A stretch of 64,000 nucleotides of DNA from Pseudarthrobacter sp. (lineage in GTDB: Bacteria; Actinomycetota; Actinomycetes; Actinomycetales; Micrococcaceae), in contig JAPSJV010000005.1 of assembly GCA_031178005.1 (NCBI GenBank), forward strand, positions 65,212 to 129,211, written 5' to 3'. Under the pieces are notes generated by a model. The model saw only the letters and a program-made list of their open reading frames with translations, ran no database searches and was not told where the DNA came from. Of this stretch, positions 63,401-64,000 are shown piece by piece. Numbering within the stretch: position 1 is the first letter of the stretch; each line of letters opens with the position of its first letter. Position numbers and translations under genes: made by a program.

Positions 63401-64000
63401 CTGGGCAACGACTGGTCCGTCGGCGGCACCGGGCAGGACACGATCTGGGCGGGCTGGGGCAACGACCTCTCCAACGCTGACGATCTCCTGACCACCAACG
63501 GCGGCCTGAACGATGTTCCGGACGGCACCAACTCCAGCTACCAGGACCGTGTGTTCGGTGGCGCCGGGCTGGACATCCTGATCGGCAACACCGGCGGTGA
63601 CCGGCTTATCGACTGGGTGGGTGAATTCAACAGCTACCTGGTGCCGTTTGCACCGTTCGGCATCGCGACCGTCAGCCGGCAGGTGGAGCCGCAGCTGCCG
63701 CAGTTCCTGTACGCGCTGTCCCGCAGCCAGGGCGCCGATCCCACCAGGGCAACGGACACCGGCAACGATCCGGCCCGCAACGGTGAGCCCGACGGCGAAC
63801 TGGGCCTGATCACCCAGCACGACCACGGACAGTGGCAGACGCAGACCGGCGGGCCCACGGATCCGCAGGCCGGCAACATCCCGGGCGGCCGCCGCGATAC
63901 TCTCCGCGGTGCGGACTTCAATGACGGCACGCTGCAGGGCTTCGCCACCGACTCCGGTACGTTCACCGTCAAGAGCGGCGTCCTGCAGGTGACGGCGGCA
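36482..64000 (+). CDS. giant secreted repeat protein, at least 9,173 residues, 3' end outside the window
   Basis: One frame is open from the ATG at 36482 to the last base with no stop, so the product exceeds 900 kDa. Residues 1-37 form a Sec signal peptide (hydrophobic VVSVAVALCMVLAFNLP, cut near AIAS). In order there follow: a metzincin-like domain, a Pro/Glu/Ala linker, a beta-rich part, a huge Ala/Gly/Thr/Val repeat region (about 540-4450) with inserted modules, further beta-solenoid-like sequence, Calx-beta-like domains (about 6,800-7,140), 45-residue modules and RTX repeats (about 8,060-9,040). The sequence ends in what looks like a new C-terminal domain, so any anchor is unseen. Likely a surface or extracellular adhesin; similar giant proteins with this N-terminal motif occur in planctomycetes and proteobacteria (my recollection). 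GGGG lies 9 nt before the ATG; a GTG at 36440 is an alternative. Confidence 0.92.
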   Translation, partial: MSLSVLQLALQRVVSVAVALCMVLAFNLPTINPAIASDTPEPRVVTIEVVLPTDLQGLPSVLFEGEHQDAAYSASAQAGITISGAELGQVAGAAAAQWPGWAVGGAAVFVQDLPGNALAITSGNSIAVDPTAAGWGWSVGGPAPGTMDLFTVLAHEYGHIAGFGDIEGGADLMTRTLSPGERRYNSQDRMYPVPEPVVEPVVEPVALAMAEEPVAEPAPVVEPVAEAPVPVTEPAAEAPDATVVSEPAPADEPVVDPATDPVPADDAPAEVPAGDAAVPAEEAPVGGNTTADTTGGAQTSGTEAPAVGPSAETAGDAEATAAVETTADAEADATPGPWNVVMSGTSTTLTFNADGTVTFGGETRNLADLTAITVTGTAGDDTFTIDRGTANPAITVTFDGAAGFDTLATRGTTASSRSVAVDPHSGTLYLDSTVVHYLNIEPIVAGDAANAVYELTSGDDTATLALNGSGVLELSGATFETVAFAAPTVSLTIRGGAGTDKITLSGTIALMAAWLLIQMELIEIADDAVITTTGDVTLEAADSASGGPELGCLLALATHCTNAAVTVNGGNISANNLNLTATSTVVPDAAHATAYAVNVDSKAAVAVVGNAVLNATGAVVLAATSTVGPVTLNKDYGDLAIISSDAAVTVGGSAVVTGGGDVTMTSTSTVDAAATPGATGKDEGEADSSGASSFDASVAILTVTAKSIAKVTGTAHLVVTGDLGLAAVNNATLTATGDASGANSGAGIAVAHINQTTTAFIDSTSTAPTTAATLTISADSDATSTTAAKAGLEGSTQNDKAPNDSSRANGQASTADGTIGVAGALAVNVLTSTTGAYINAARVNTTGAQTIHAGSRNNASAAADGSTTSGSGVGVGVAVGINVVTLLTEAYLAGGAILHAGSVVLEAFGPATGKNAFTANSTSGAGGSANVGVAGSLALNLITATTLANVRGAGANVNGADLTQTARVNHENKAKADAKQSGGGAVGIGASVAISIINSKAEAGLTTNGILTAVRKLTINATTTDATTTEAQGAAAGGDTAVLTGVVGITISNVLTSASIKAGNALATTGDIIAKADQTATVDTKALGATTAGAGATLAAAISFALTSADHVADSSLYRNTTSGGLITMQALGTSTTATTATASSAGAKGGASAGGKDSSNKDTKEKSDQQLAFASNKSATASGTGAKDTSTPAAKNEDGTTVSVAAAIAINLVTSTTTALAAPAIIVTAAGPVTFATQNNTDAKSVADGSASNGSSVTIGAGLAINKVILRNEASTGVGTSITAGGLTLKAEMRPIGAGGTDTTHTFEADAKAGASGSSGNLGVAGAFALNIVDQSTLAAMHADPAPAPQDPQAPGAAITAAGAVGMTANSKSSSSAKAKASQSGTGTVGIGAALAMNLVNETVYAGIDQVGDPTRGPPITGAGSLTIVGTTAHTLVTTAESGSAGGSVSITPAVAITIANINTSASLGASAASLTVTGAVDAQATQTVKATTTAKGDTKVGSSAGIGVSLALAILDTTVDSGSARSITAGGAVSFKATGTTDAITTAEAAAKGASPSEGRDGGGKDVNQKADANLGQAKTTQSTETGKTSNTSSTPKAASNDDGGASLSIAGAIAINVVETTSRAWFGNGVTISSGGVVTLKSLANTDVLANAKGDSAADASVGIGAGVAVNKVDIFNTAATGSATITGTGLVLSAGMAGGDTNDAVRRWTGTEWKLVETGAELPGPSKDDLAYVKTNGGPTGNPGNDGIYKFDGSDWNMETDVTIASGAALPGSPASGDYFLLTTAHDGHPRNSVYKYNGTTWEFITADTYGQKVELPKNEIAENEWFQLTAQDGSKAPGFYKRNGSQQWILQSATLTDGAHFPSSPTVDQVFRLWEHEISATARAGASKASSVGIAGALALNILHNTTSAVLQTGASATLSSAAVVISAQSNEYDYAKASGKAAVGSATGVGGSFALQVIDGSTVRAEAENGAALTGGSSLTVDAHGFREMSTTSEAGTAGGTAVTPVVALVVNVDDKVTARLGTSATGYTGSGAAKVTAAHHTIIRTEGNAKAAGKETAVGIDISVNAVVGWDTLAAIDRNVTAASVDALANSSIKSEAKAVASATGAEDSGASGDSKANGQANGSNPNTQGTKDSTAGMPSSSSGTNGSNGANGANTQQSGQSGSSSSSTGVAAAIAVNWVVATSTARIAANRSVIAVAGAVTVRSTFLLRANSFGIGSAIDLEKDGTRIGATIGLNVQDVTNQAFIGAGAYVSGETGITVEATVPVPDADDDPFNAGTPTYNDFIVWSFAAAGGKSTSVAGSAAVQILLLKSNAWVGAGAELDAPTGGVTVGAYLPIRFQNLAIAGALSTNSGTAVGASFSVNWIELATKAWIDSTAVLRTKVDASGAISVTARASINPLVPDLPAPLKGKVDWLKLSSVAIAGGASSGGAAVTGGFVVEIISLDTQAWIANGALVNQEGAIGGAGQNVTVRATDSIRIVDVGGTLALSMDSAGVGITAVVVIANSNVRAWIGDAAQVRAGGAVTVEAKSTEDWFLLAVAGAASANSVAATGAVLVFVFNQGGSNPMARAHVGNGAQVHALGAVQVRASRAMQADFSAGNLAIGLGSAGVGASAVVVVRDSAVEAYIASNADVRAGGTGLLVSAVQSGDFLLLAVGGAGGNTAGVAGSVVVNVTSDTTKAHIDQGASVSLPTTNVAVRAQDSTDILALAGVLTIGGTAGVGAGVDVEVLTKDTQAWIAKDTDITGTGNLTVDAVSSEDITSISVGGGFAGTAAVNVNAAVSAIDVTTKAFIADGTSASDAAVVSMDGSVRISADEMLTLNVIAGNISASGTAAVGAAVAVPVTTKETHAWIGNHAQVNAKGNGTALTVATGTYTVTPRDIAFAGWNITGGNTINLASPHGFQNGDQVQYDKGYGSALTGLAQGGQYYVKVIDGDSFQLFAAPALSGSPIGISGGTGDAHRLFKTDEANVTQNETPRFRPVDVASDAVHGTVDLAGNRLRMPTGYTLSVSDNDAIVYSSGGGQAIGGLIDGATYYYKGLGGGWFQLLDKKSTDGGTARNLTSLGTGMSHSVTAEGDAPAGDGAAMGPRTITADSTSFRGVAVTANNSDNVGAFGIGLGFSGTAAVTLAGAISVNTVHTSSHIGANARINCGVTCASNVTGANAAQSVQVSAANQFYQLGLALTVAIAGTAGVSIPVAVRVVNLDTYAYIGTGTVVNARNNIVVSAQGKDSIVSFALGAGGGTVGVAGTVAVTVLNIHTFACTGTPTGANAWECLGSGATLLAGNNVMVSAQDDTKLLLITIALAGGFAGIGAAVGVAVADKQVKAYLGGSGTVSALALGAAINGVANGTITAGGFGRKAFSGVIVRADSSEDIFGLVPAIGGGFVGVAGGVAVTLITTLTMAFIGGNSTINGVAGASGAQGVNVAATDRFKALTIAGGAAGGFVGVSGGVDVGVANNSVQAILGEGAVINAAGNVEVYALSKKDVSTIAVSLSGGAVGVAISVSVWTIGTTATTTYHDSNGGVDRGNWNAGTTYNKGDVVTDTVDGKRYTAKSDSLTGGSRPGLNSGSWQGETNAMAGEGSTSVTDAGTAAQGTEPGGYRSNSLDGTTAAAATPWSNATNYETGQRVSYNGRDYSAKAAIAAGGDNPENNTNWALNSGSESKTNQRLAAQMAAANARIAAAAPANNIGTTALGTIPTGGTTATINAAVTAGGHVHVWAIDELMVLGVAGAGAAGLGGLGVSILILNIKSNTDAGIGSTATITAGAGGTGQVSVKAVMVEDSTGVAFVGAAGVVAIGAQVVVINDRGTQNAHIDSSTTGQGVKRAGGGIDVVTTADRDVNGYAIGIGLGAAAAGAAVAVVTVDGNANASIGNIAVGATAAVHHISVTVTDTARSDILTISVQGGIGLGLSAALAFANLKGTASASLGAHGSVGAGGVTVASNGSHHATANTLNIATGVVSAGVTVARSNNARWTTAALTSSANIDTTGAVNIGAIAVNRATTHTPGGSVGGIAIGVMLAFAELSGGTITTVDGDVSNSSSITVSTVADNHAKAQADLVSISLAGINGALAYAVITGSADVNAIVTSSSSLRSSGLIKIDAHTTGAHLNAEALARIGAGGLLASLAVAGGIGTQSAGVRAEMSGTVTGSGSFQVTADGVATASGKTQVLAASLVFGGAGAVGLATISSGADIVAVVGSGGLVSSGPVSTTAKGTMTADAFSGVGTVGLISVGIGAPAAFVDGDVVASFGASLTGATSLLVKAEAIRLAKARSEALSVGAVGVNNSEPQAYIGDNPETGGVEVGAETTATVTGSSNISIGSGAVTVQALATNTAEATAAASAIGLVSVAIVSPTAVNASKTLAALNGNVGTTVAGAGPDGVAGTLGVSGAGSVTVTAAATDRAVAAVKSSAFGLAAVQPSVAGATVRPAVTAQFGGGHIAASGNVTLIAESHTDADANTDSTGGGAVNVQNLISRTTTNPTVRAIVTGGLVQAGDELTIESRHGKLAPDLSDGTIGSVDTAMDTISFTKAHGLINGDTVVYETGGDLVNGLGDKRTYSVLLTGPNGFQLGAQFVMDDGDSDSEPGEVSVDLNQGTLVFRFAHNFQTGDRVWYTTSGTAVPGLVPGTLYEVIRIDALRIKLRVPGSVSIDFSGADADPSDDTIFLPGHGLQTNDAVHYTAPPQYVFQPAVVDTQLTSQDGVFVVSRDTNGVIQYSAGSDRIYTGTHAFGDGQIVRYFADGVALACGGGTTNAAVTGCVGGRLVNGGWYRVIVDTAQSIRLADLNDTAPLATIAVSGSGATGTHRVYRAIWEPIATSNNTYWVVRVDADHIQLRTRPTTDATGTLLALQDQITVPTTTPFNLALDGTHNVTKVAGLTGQVPAGTTHRLIIDLTGTGNGVMVGVGGPKSLIGSATDEVSTASSSGFGIGAIAVRISKSYADATADVRTLIQGGTLRARDVSLNASSIVNTAFVSANSGGGFIDVGDSQAYGTTNNTSMTVVSNGVNIVAGRDVSIFATQVTYMNGESTTDGGGFVSFAYGDTRATLNALNLVQIGGRAFAARTLLAEARLGFNLRDKSGADTGGLGADADANDTTDNGIHVTSANAVELLGTARLFAANGYLWATEGVGHRIAADGTVIEDATIVSEYAAWARSDADATALGADSDAGATVVIRDVTEVILRSGAELTTFDRADLRAVHVRTNLDAIARADCSCGGGDTDARSHLDYISSARVSAMDGSVIRTAYLWIEAFQVASGGAYNRDADSDGGLFDGGGEERNGTTSAERLFFWEATVILLGEPNPVLVVDSNGVIVAKTRNVHVRAYDPVAHTYSGLLGVGQQIAAGQWIVVGDLVYDEGGKIHFQANNVGSLGPDSAIRGNAGEVQIKHTWDSVLISNASNRRLVVNDVDVTLMETNPVLELSIGNVPNVAGAFPAPLSEATVDVFVTAMAVGRGWTRAAISGAGAPLTFDFDIVHKFAPTFVQILGAAGAGASEVWLDGDIENPIGRTLVHNVKGGIYADHGTDLDGIESTGVDANFVSIFSRPGSDADYELIRSNRVTLDSDTASIGRQANTGTRVPVAVELVRFSHIDPEYCGGSPVPCLFEIQFQADAAGDVVIDLTGNERSLAAHATSVNWQIDRIIAGNDVDVVINDSIQGTDAPSVNGLKVFKYTPDAGRGDPAAGAADAGWPQTFRYHFRPDLPVVDYSTILRAFGISDRTKVDSTYTFGDAGGVYGDVRAGDDIYMCHVPSRNYSQASDENSASAYPCGTRNPSTLDYVSAPSTTTVNIIAFVDSDAVLPYPVPVEDDDGIGTDVAQIFIFTNGDITVTELAGDMFVGHIHSTQGDVTLFSPARILDADSRPTIDVTGVNITMTAGTLLGIGGIGLETDYLEINTDVTGSGGVLRAYDTLANDALTHGIYLDEVSGDMPLFEVFTGGNPALITGNVSLRTVGGSILNAKVDNSDNIRGQSVDLDANGGSIGLSSKDVMIDSGRAPPFNCTNLNCGNNEGGVSDGTSDSALATSGDDVGLEAGTGIFVTETDSYLRLLLAHAITGNIRITVRETAELDEDLYLIRSGQARFAESNTRLPSGDDIDATRPVPNGTIFAETGSVELRVGDDVTLHQNSQILANLSINIRGDFGNADTGGTVAVPDPEYGTSMILRGRIISDCVVAAGASTGDPMGSCTPSSANPVADRQVHVWGGSDVDLIQLGDPSGLDLAQTTNPALNKEQLGDAGYIFLGSKTTIHGNTTSTSTTTDGEDRITVWYLQSMDVVTSPTGLQAGTGAGHTLTLDGQGESDYYAIYTNGSHGNIRNYVINVLDTGAPAAGVDELAIYGYNNTAGAYNGYLPGTTTNAATDDIFLLRALKCIDNESPFALSAGVSGDCLSPTEVADHPAFVALLAGSLAADGGIGAYRDRTPGNEPSALVQRINYDTALNGRISVFGQGGNDAFYVDDTSATITLDGGAGNDVFQIGQIFGTQRDGQNAPDGGALLPADTFPALVPTTRGWLSPGTHAPLLATGGTGNDQFTVYSNQAEIQLNGDDHNDIFIVRAFAIAAVCDTDADSIAGCGLSDVTFTPAGGIFPTTAPFGSCVINDGYTRYDRNGDGVCNNADAHTTFNHLPGSNVDLDNTMWRDDVIPLDANGVAVPVIGLGFSTSRPLDIRAGGGEDEVQYNVNAPVNVDGGTGFDKLVILGTEFADDFAITDRGIFGAGLNVRYTTVEVVEVDGLEGDDQFFVQSTAYGVAYRIIGGLGSDVISVTGDVTADIIARELEGISGAVDHIVTSPTDPGYDGLTADGVPYNLATQDQGIVVIREVTGGTRVREGADGTETIKSYAYYTVELAAVPTSNVYVTVSAAFPPSQEADGSLINPSPLPNGLGDTVWLCIGTVDTQCDELSEFQRHKVVNGQVVDEAGRAITLTFTTGVGGNWNVPQRVYLWAVDDPRAEGDRTVVLQHSVISQDSRFHRAAVRQVNALVYDNDTPGVYVTEVTPGGSTLDGRTLVIEGSSLTQRTDDLLLTLAKAPDAGHTIWVKVWMDADSQRLIQLDFSHVPAGRWVALPDGNGGTYYSVSFDSSNWNVPLRIVVNARSNSDPGDPLTAVINYELDTLRTSTAAAAAYPFPNLRSGLQRTDVLVYDDETPNVVSIPTGTDTVVIRCGDTACTIPGGTDGYTIRLTRAPAGGAAGTVQIALIPDGLVDVVSVGGVAVTPADYEVVGGDIPARAFLGAITISGSTITRANGSDLGSFIDEGFAAGQRITIGTCGSTVFTILGVSADGKSLVLSSAPACGGGAGVSINRLTRSGIWDGNASTEFVGGSWRLVRPATGSWLADGFSEGQWVEICQAGTCIRAKIAVIRGDNAGHDEKLELRTFGLSGDSLAAFAAGYFTVVRIAAVVNFASANWFQEQYIELRADIAYQQPLQRVGVKAFPVGQHLVSRLRGPVAVEGGVTGADRSLQLGLKLPGEQDGPLFAIATQAPESKQIDMLNIYNDSSQANGLGAMNSTSIRGFNMAKDLDFGPSYGGAEGQTFGEPQVFPGGISYGTIALVDGEFVTNNSRSSIEIFNLFLGYGNDRLDVQGTLQPDDFVKLTGTVVLAPSGGQFSSTHRLSRPAPFDWKAQGFLVGQPVTISGIAGTWKVVGFGDDDPGDTTDNTVMYLVQLSGPAAAGSTALRSVIAGDVPVTSTGAVSITPNAQNDGGTVTRATGSWIADGFVTGQLVMIQGVTGAWRLTAVTDLTLTLARGDALPALNGSYNVFVPGPHGGLTTVHGGGNSFIQNTFEMERSAPGAGAPAGTGLVLTRLDGLPWSYTGTLPGSGYYALNPYGHGPQHIQLAGESFTRMILGFGNATCAFSDPFPGCGEGSVMFLSGPVYGGPTTVLPTGVSVTKPVLVTATAGMQVHTDFLVRTDGGSFIVDGFKVGMQVRISGFAGPFTIRSLTANTMTFWNTALQPSVHLNTAGVAVWGAPVLTVTGYDASISTPGQSGLQIGGDVITVCNLNTPVVDGTSVPCDVNATAGPGSPLVVYGDTSQDGVWYAGRPYDVLGTEFGPKPFDPFTGIPDAQNEDDEWMLGLANPYDYAGNDIIDASGLFAHLAANQLPTVGFTAFGGLGDDLIIGSQAGDHLAGGSGDDEIRGLRGVDHIYGDSGVNVNVFTRALEITVTDRSPRPSVTGAGYLNNGTTIAPYPSPVRDDLLVAGRDLIFGDGPGTVTGGPESAYDDVIFGDHGAVIQNVADPNQPDLRLQKIQTTALETILAIESRNLQRGADDTIFGGLAQDVLIGGAGHDQADGDEADDMVFGDNAYLLRTIGDWTSPHFQTLCGTLLYSRTDQPNACGGVVGQDNSGLLLTDGTPRAYRDPDGAPWWAEYNVTNLFHDFASDEGSKWAGSFGNDYLAGSQGHDVILGQLGNDVIQGDGGIESAFARMVDDATITWRVGASRTPLGCLGAPGAMVCDYTGVLTVISSFEAATDGEDYLEGNAGNDVIFGGLGQDDIVGGSSDFFSLVTPDQRPDGVPFPALAYQPGDDRGADLLFGGAGTQVGINNQVSGVPGSPALAGGILADNTLPANMHARDADTIVADNGRIIRVVGVNHVDINPAGIGRTTAGQPNYVTFNYDNYSATQKLVVRGVHLLDYTPGGPDFVPANFGQGAGSSCNGSPTQPTCSVILDTATGTWKYQQIGGRDEVHGESGDDTVYTGADHDVIFGDAQDDDLIGGWGNDWISGGTGSDGILGDDGRIFTSRNTGCSTASSAVCTQFSEPLYGVYRFRTVDPDTRTSQGDVLNEFIYTPGMVQTATINIAGQLAKAVDLTPYNLGDNVNASQHHVADQPLFDANNSDDIIFGGWGGDFIHGGAGDDAISGSEALSVSYAQHFDANGNPIGLELIDFLHPYNPGDVLHFGADTNAWHSNNHNAGRLGEFLLYDEYDPRRVILFNTDGSVWKAGTAPVARQFFLNNDATSGNWVTACVAVDHQGNCTATIANQPSDGDDAIFGDLGNDWSVGGTGQDTIWAGWGNDLSNADDLLTTNGGLNDVPDGTNSSYQDRVFGGAGLDILIGNTGGDRLIDWVGEFNSYLVPFAPFGIATVSRQVEPQLPQFLYALSRSQGADPTRATDTGNDPARNGEPDGELGLITQHDHGQWQTQTGGPTDPQAGNIPGGRRDTLRGADFNDGTLQGFATDSGTFTVKSGVLQVTAA
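36593..37045 (+). other. metzincin-like metalloprotease domain of the giant protein
   Basis: Residues about 38-188. The zinc-site motif HEYGHIAGFGD (155-165) fits HExxHxxGxxD, with Glu156 as the presumed catalytic base and Asp165 as third ligand, as in snapalysin-like enzymes. It is preceded by AVDPTAAGWGWSVGG and MDLFTVLA and followed by ADLMTRTL, whose Met may be the Met-turn. The domain is short, so it may be a degenerate binding domain rather than an active protease. Confidence 0.65.
37052..37490 (+). other. Pro/Glu/Ala/Val-rich linker of the giant protein
   Basis: Residues about 191-337 consist of repeated PVxEP-type motifs grading into an Ala/Thr/Glu/Asp-rich acidic stretch. It is probably an extended, disordered spacer between the metalloprotease-like domain and the repeat region. 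Confidence 0.75.
41615..42125 (+). repeat. four tandem aromatic modules in the giant protein
   Basis: Residues about 1712-1882 hold four copies of a module of about 40 residues with a YKxxGxxW core (GIYKFDGSDWNMETD, SVYKYNGTTWEFITAD, GFYKRNGSQQWIL and a first copy RRWTGTEWKLVETGA), then LPxxPxxGDxFxL. The aromatic spacing suggests a ligand-binding surface; the family is not recognised. Confidence 0.65.
45173..45330 (+). other. HGF/GDxV module, first copy, in the giant protein
   Basis: Residues about 2898-2950: SPHGFQNGDQVQYDKG, then LAQGGQYYVKVIDGDSFQLF. The same pattern recurs four times near residues 4525-4787 (50054-50840). It appears to be a small beta-domain inserted in the stalk; function unknown. 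Confidence 0.6.
47069..47465 (+). other. two CBM5/12-like (chitin-binding type 3) modules in the giant protein
   Basis: Residues 3534-3575 and 3621-3659 fit the ChtBD3 pattern W-x4-Y-x2-G-x-x-V-x-Y-x-G-x-x-Y-x-A...P...W: WNAGTTYNKGDVV, then DGKRYTAK and a closing Trp; and WSNATNYETGQRVSYNGRDY, then SAK and a closing NTNW. Such modules bind chitin or cellulose and are normally found at the ends of secreted glycoside hydrolases, not inside a giant stalk. Confidence 0.75.
50054..50840 (+). repeat. HGF/GDxV modules, tandem copies, in the giant protein
   Basis: Residues about 4525-4787 contain KAHGLINGDTVVYETGG, FAHNFQTGDRVWYTTSG, PGHGLQTNDAVHYTAP and GTHAFGDGQIVRYFADG, each followed by a strand pair ending in an FQLG/IKLR-like segment. 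They match the single copy near residue 2905. Confidence 0.65.
55790..56780 (+). other. central RTX-like segments of the giant protein
   Basis: Residues about 6437-6767 include GQGGNDAFYVDD, LDGGAGNDVFQIG, TGGTGNDQFTVYS, VDGGTGFDKLVILG, VDGLEGDDQFFVQS and IGGLGSDVISVTG. The GGxGxD core binds calcium in RTX beta-rolls; here the units are spaced by longer beta-strands rather than in tight nonapeptide arrays. Confidence 0.65.
56887..57900 (+). other. tandem Calx-beta-like domains of the giant protein
   Basis: Residues about 6803-7140 hold two related beta-sandwich repeats. The first has VREGADGTETIKSY, GNWNVPQRVYLWAVDD and ends LVYDNDTPGVYV. The second has VIEGSSLTQRTDDLL, SNWNVPLRIVVNA and ends LVYDDETPNVV. 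The NWNVPxxV and Y-D-(N/D)-(D/E)-T-P elements resemble Calx-beta domains, which bind calcium and mediate adhesion. Confidence 0.6.
58166..60289 (+). repeat. five dispersed GSW-xxGF modules of the giant protein
   Basis: Five copies of a module of about 45 residues at nt 58166-58312, 58418-58569, 59276-59434, 59552-59675 and 60158-60289. Cores are GSFIDEGFAAGQRITIG, GSWLADGFSEGQWVEI, FDWKAQGFLVGQPVTISG, GSWIADGFVTGQLVMIQG and GSFIVDGFKVGMQVRISG, each followed by a short strand pair. Family not recognised. Confidence 0.7.
60660..63640 (+). repeat. C-terminal RTX calcium-binding repeats of the giant protein
   Basis: Residues about 8,060-9,053 contain many GGxGxDxUxG units, for example FGGLGDDLIIGSQAGDHLAG, GGSGDDEIRG, GNAGNDVIFGGLGQDDIVGG, IGGWGNDWISGGTGSDGILG and GGWGGDFIHGGAGDDAISG, in about eight blocks separated by 60-150 residue inserts. 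They form calcium-dependent beta-rolls in RTX proteins. In Gram-negative bacteria such proteins leave by type I secretion; here a Sec signal peptide is present instead. Confidence 0.85.

Overview
The window is high-GC DNA that looks like a Micrococcaceae actinobacterium, most likely Arthrobacter or Pseudarthrobacter. The basis is gene content (disA convergent with a small membrane protein gene, radA, a PHO box of two 11-nt direct repeats, LacI-controlled sugar operons, frequent GTG starts) and strong G/C bias at third codon positions. This is inference; no rRNA or taxonomic marker gene is present.

Left part (1-12.4 kb): a membrane-anchored extracytoplasmic protein converges on disA (c-di-AMP synthase). 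A polyamine-type cluster follows: a translationally coupled pair of a soluble Cache-domain protein and a GntR/FCD repressor (minus strand), divergent from an ABC transporter (ATPase, lipoprotein, two permeases). Next come two small hypothetical genes, prfC (release factor 3), a NUDIX hydrolase and radA. The order membrane protein/disA/radA is conserved in actinobacteria, so the Cache/GntR/ABC/prfC block looks inserted between disA and radA.

12.4-20.6 kb: a cellobiose/beta-glucoside operon (binding lipoprotein, two permeases, GH1 beta-glucosidase, LacI regulator, Gfo/Idh/MocA oxidoreductase). Its promoter carries two perfect palindromic operators. A FUSC-type membrane protein converges on it. 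20.6-26.9 kb: pstSCAB behind a PHO box, then a DUF47 (PhoU-like)/PiT pair on the other strand. 27-36.2 kb: a conserved hypothetical protein, tRNA-Lys(UUU), a Tat-exported family-8 polysaccharide lyase, and a LacI regulator followed by araB-araD-araA with an operator over the promoter.

36.48 kb to the right edge: one uninterrupted reading frame of at least 9,173 codons that runs off the window. The giant secreted protein has a signal peptide, a metzincin-like HExxHxxGxxD domain, a Pro/Glu/Ala linker, a very long Ala/Gly/Thr/Val repeat region, two chitin-binding-like (CBM5/12) modules, several other tandem module types, Calx-beta-like domains and a long C-terminal RTX (calcium-binding) region. 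Its leader has a good promoter and several hairpins. This gene is the most unusual object in the window.

Together the genes describe a soil saprophyte equipped for plant and animal polymer use (beta-glucosides, arabinose, glycosaminoglycan-like polymers), phosphate and polyamine scavenging, and probably surface attachment through the giant protein. All three ABC operons carry a strong hairpin between the binding-protein gene and the first permease gene, a layout expected to raise binding protein over permease.
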